This document shows, piece after piece, positions 15,721 through 15,971 of a DNA stretch of 15,971 bases. Source of the stretch: an uncultured Ruminococcus sp. (GTDB lineage: Bacteria > Bacillota > Clostridia > Oscillospirales > Acutalibacteraceae); the NCBI GenBank assembly GCA_902773165.1, contig CACYDO010000057.1, positions 1-15,971 of the forward strand. Direction: 5' to 3'. A program made the position numbers and the translations under genes. Position 1 is the first letter of the stretch. Every line of letters starts with the position of its first letter. Below the pieces are notes generated by a model. That model worked only from the letters and a program-made list of their open reading frames with translations, was not told the DNA's origin and ran no database searches.

Positions 15721-15770
15721 CTTCGCAGCGCCCCCACACCCCGGCATAGCTTCGCGACTGATTTTGTCGC
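15721..15770. repeat. Composite palindromic repeat, copy 3
   Basis: The 14-base core CACCCCGGCATAGC (15737-15750) is identical to copy 2 and lies 101 bases from it. A second hairpin GCGAC-TGATTTT-GTCGC follows (15754-15770). The first hairpin is degenerate here (CTTCGCAGCGCCCCC). Confidence 0.5.
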
Positions 15771-15797
15771 CTTGGAGATGCGAGGTCAGCTTGCCTT

Positions 15798-15828
15798 ATA
15801 GGGGCATTTTCTGCCAAAATGCCCCTAT
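15798..15828. repeat. Perfect 13-bp stem, 5-base loop hairpin
   Basis: ATAGGGGCATTTT (15798-15810) and AAAATGCCCCTAT (15816-15828) are exact reverse complements around CTGCC. No T-run follows on either strand, so it is not an ordinary terminator. Confidence 0.6.
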
Positions 15829-15890
15829 TCAGAAAACAGTTTGCCAGACAATTTTCCGGATCCCCCCTAAAAGGGCTTGACGTGCCTTCG

Positions 15891-15935
15891 GCTGCAGGCT
15901 TTTTTGAATAAAGCCTGATAAAAACCTTTGGCTGT
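15891..15935. repeat. Composite palindromic repeat, half copy 4
   Basis: The hairpin AGGCTTT-TTTGAAT-AAAGCCT (15896-15916), followed by GATAAAAACCTTTGGCTGTG, aligns with the second half of copy 1 (GCAGCTTTTTTGAAAAAAAG and on to CTTCAGCTGTG, 2372-2412). The ACCCCGGCA core is absent. Confidence 0.45.
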
Positions 15936-15971
15936 GATAAAGATAGTGCATGATTATTTATAATATCAGCC

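Larger units (their letters stand above)
15498..15971. other. Gene-free right end packed with palindromic repeats
   Basis: I see no gene in these 474 bases on either strand. It holds the candidate MBL-gene promoter, then at least five hairpins separated by short AT-rich spacers. The last element (15891-15935) resembles the repeat found directly 3' of ispG, which hints that a minus-strand gene ends just beyond the right edge. Confidence 0.6.

Noticed and set aside
15617..15770. CRISPR-like array
   Set aside because: Only two identical 14-base cores about 100 bases apart, with flanking hairpins of different sequence and no regular spacers.

Overview
The window looks like a chromosomal segment of a spore-forming, low-to-mid GC Bacillota (Clostridia), most likely a gut-type Oscillospiraceae/Ruminococcaceae relative. 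The grounds are a Gram-positive PolC replicase, Spo0A and SpoIVB, strong GGAGG-type ribosome binding sites, the DXP/MEP isoprenoid pathway, and GC-rich palindromes in the intergenic gaps. The assignment to family is inference.

Layout. Positions 1-1790 (minus) hold the N-terminal 596 codons of polC, which runs off the left edge. Positions 1791-2418 are a gene-free gap with a MITE-like inverted repeat and a cluster of hairpins. Positions 2419-9027 (minus) are a housekeeping cluster transcribed pyrH > frr > uppS > cdsA > dxr > rseP > ispG (then polC). It is tightly spaced, with a recognisable promoter in front of pyrH. It covers UMP phosphorylation, ribosome recycling, undecaprenyl and phospholipid precursor synthesis, two MEP-pathway steps and a site-2 protease. 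Positions 9137-11515 (minus) encode a CtpE-like P-type cation ATPase upstream of pyrH, where many Bacillota carry rpsB-tsf. Divergent from it are spoIVB (11681-12901) and spo0A (13031-13804) on the plus strand, the classical sporulation pair. A strong hairpin terminator separates spo0A from a convergent MBL/beta-CASP ribonuclease-like gene (13899-15497, minus). The last 474 bases contain no gene that I can support, only a dense set of palindromic repeats.

For several genes the longest ORF is not the best start. A Shine-Dalgarno sequence inside or next to the ORF points to a later ATG for ispG, dxr, cdsA, pyrH and spoIVB, and those starts are used here.

The most interesting observations are: (1) PolC appears to lack the DEDD 3'-5' exonuclease normally inserted in its PHP domain, replaced by about 32 residues; (2) the Spo0A receiver has Glu-Glu in place of the Asp-Asp metal-binding pair and other changes, while the DNA-binding half is canonical; (3) a 174-bp AT-rich element upstream of polC has 33-bp imperfect terminal inverted repeats; (4) a modular palindromic repeat built around ACCCCGGCA occurs three times, with a fourth half-copy; (5) the spo0A promoter is overlaid by a perfect dyad and surrounded by repeated ACCAATT motifs. 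I see no clear new defence or mobile system; the window is mainly core genome.
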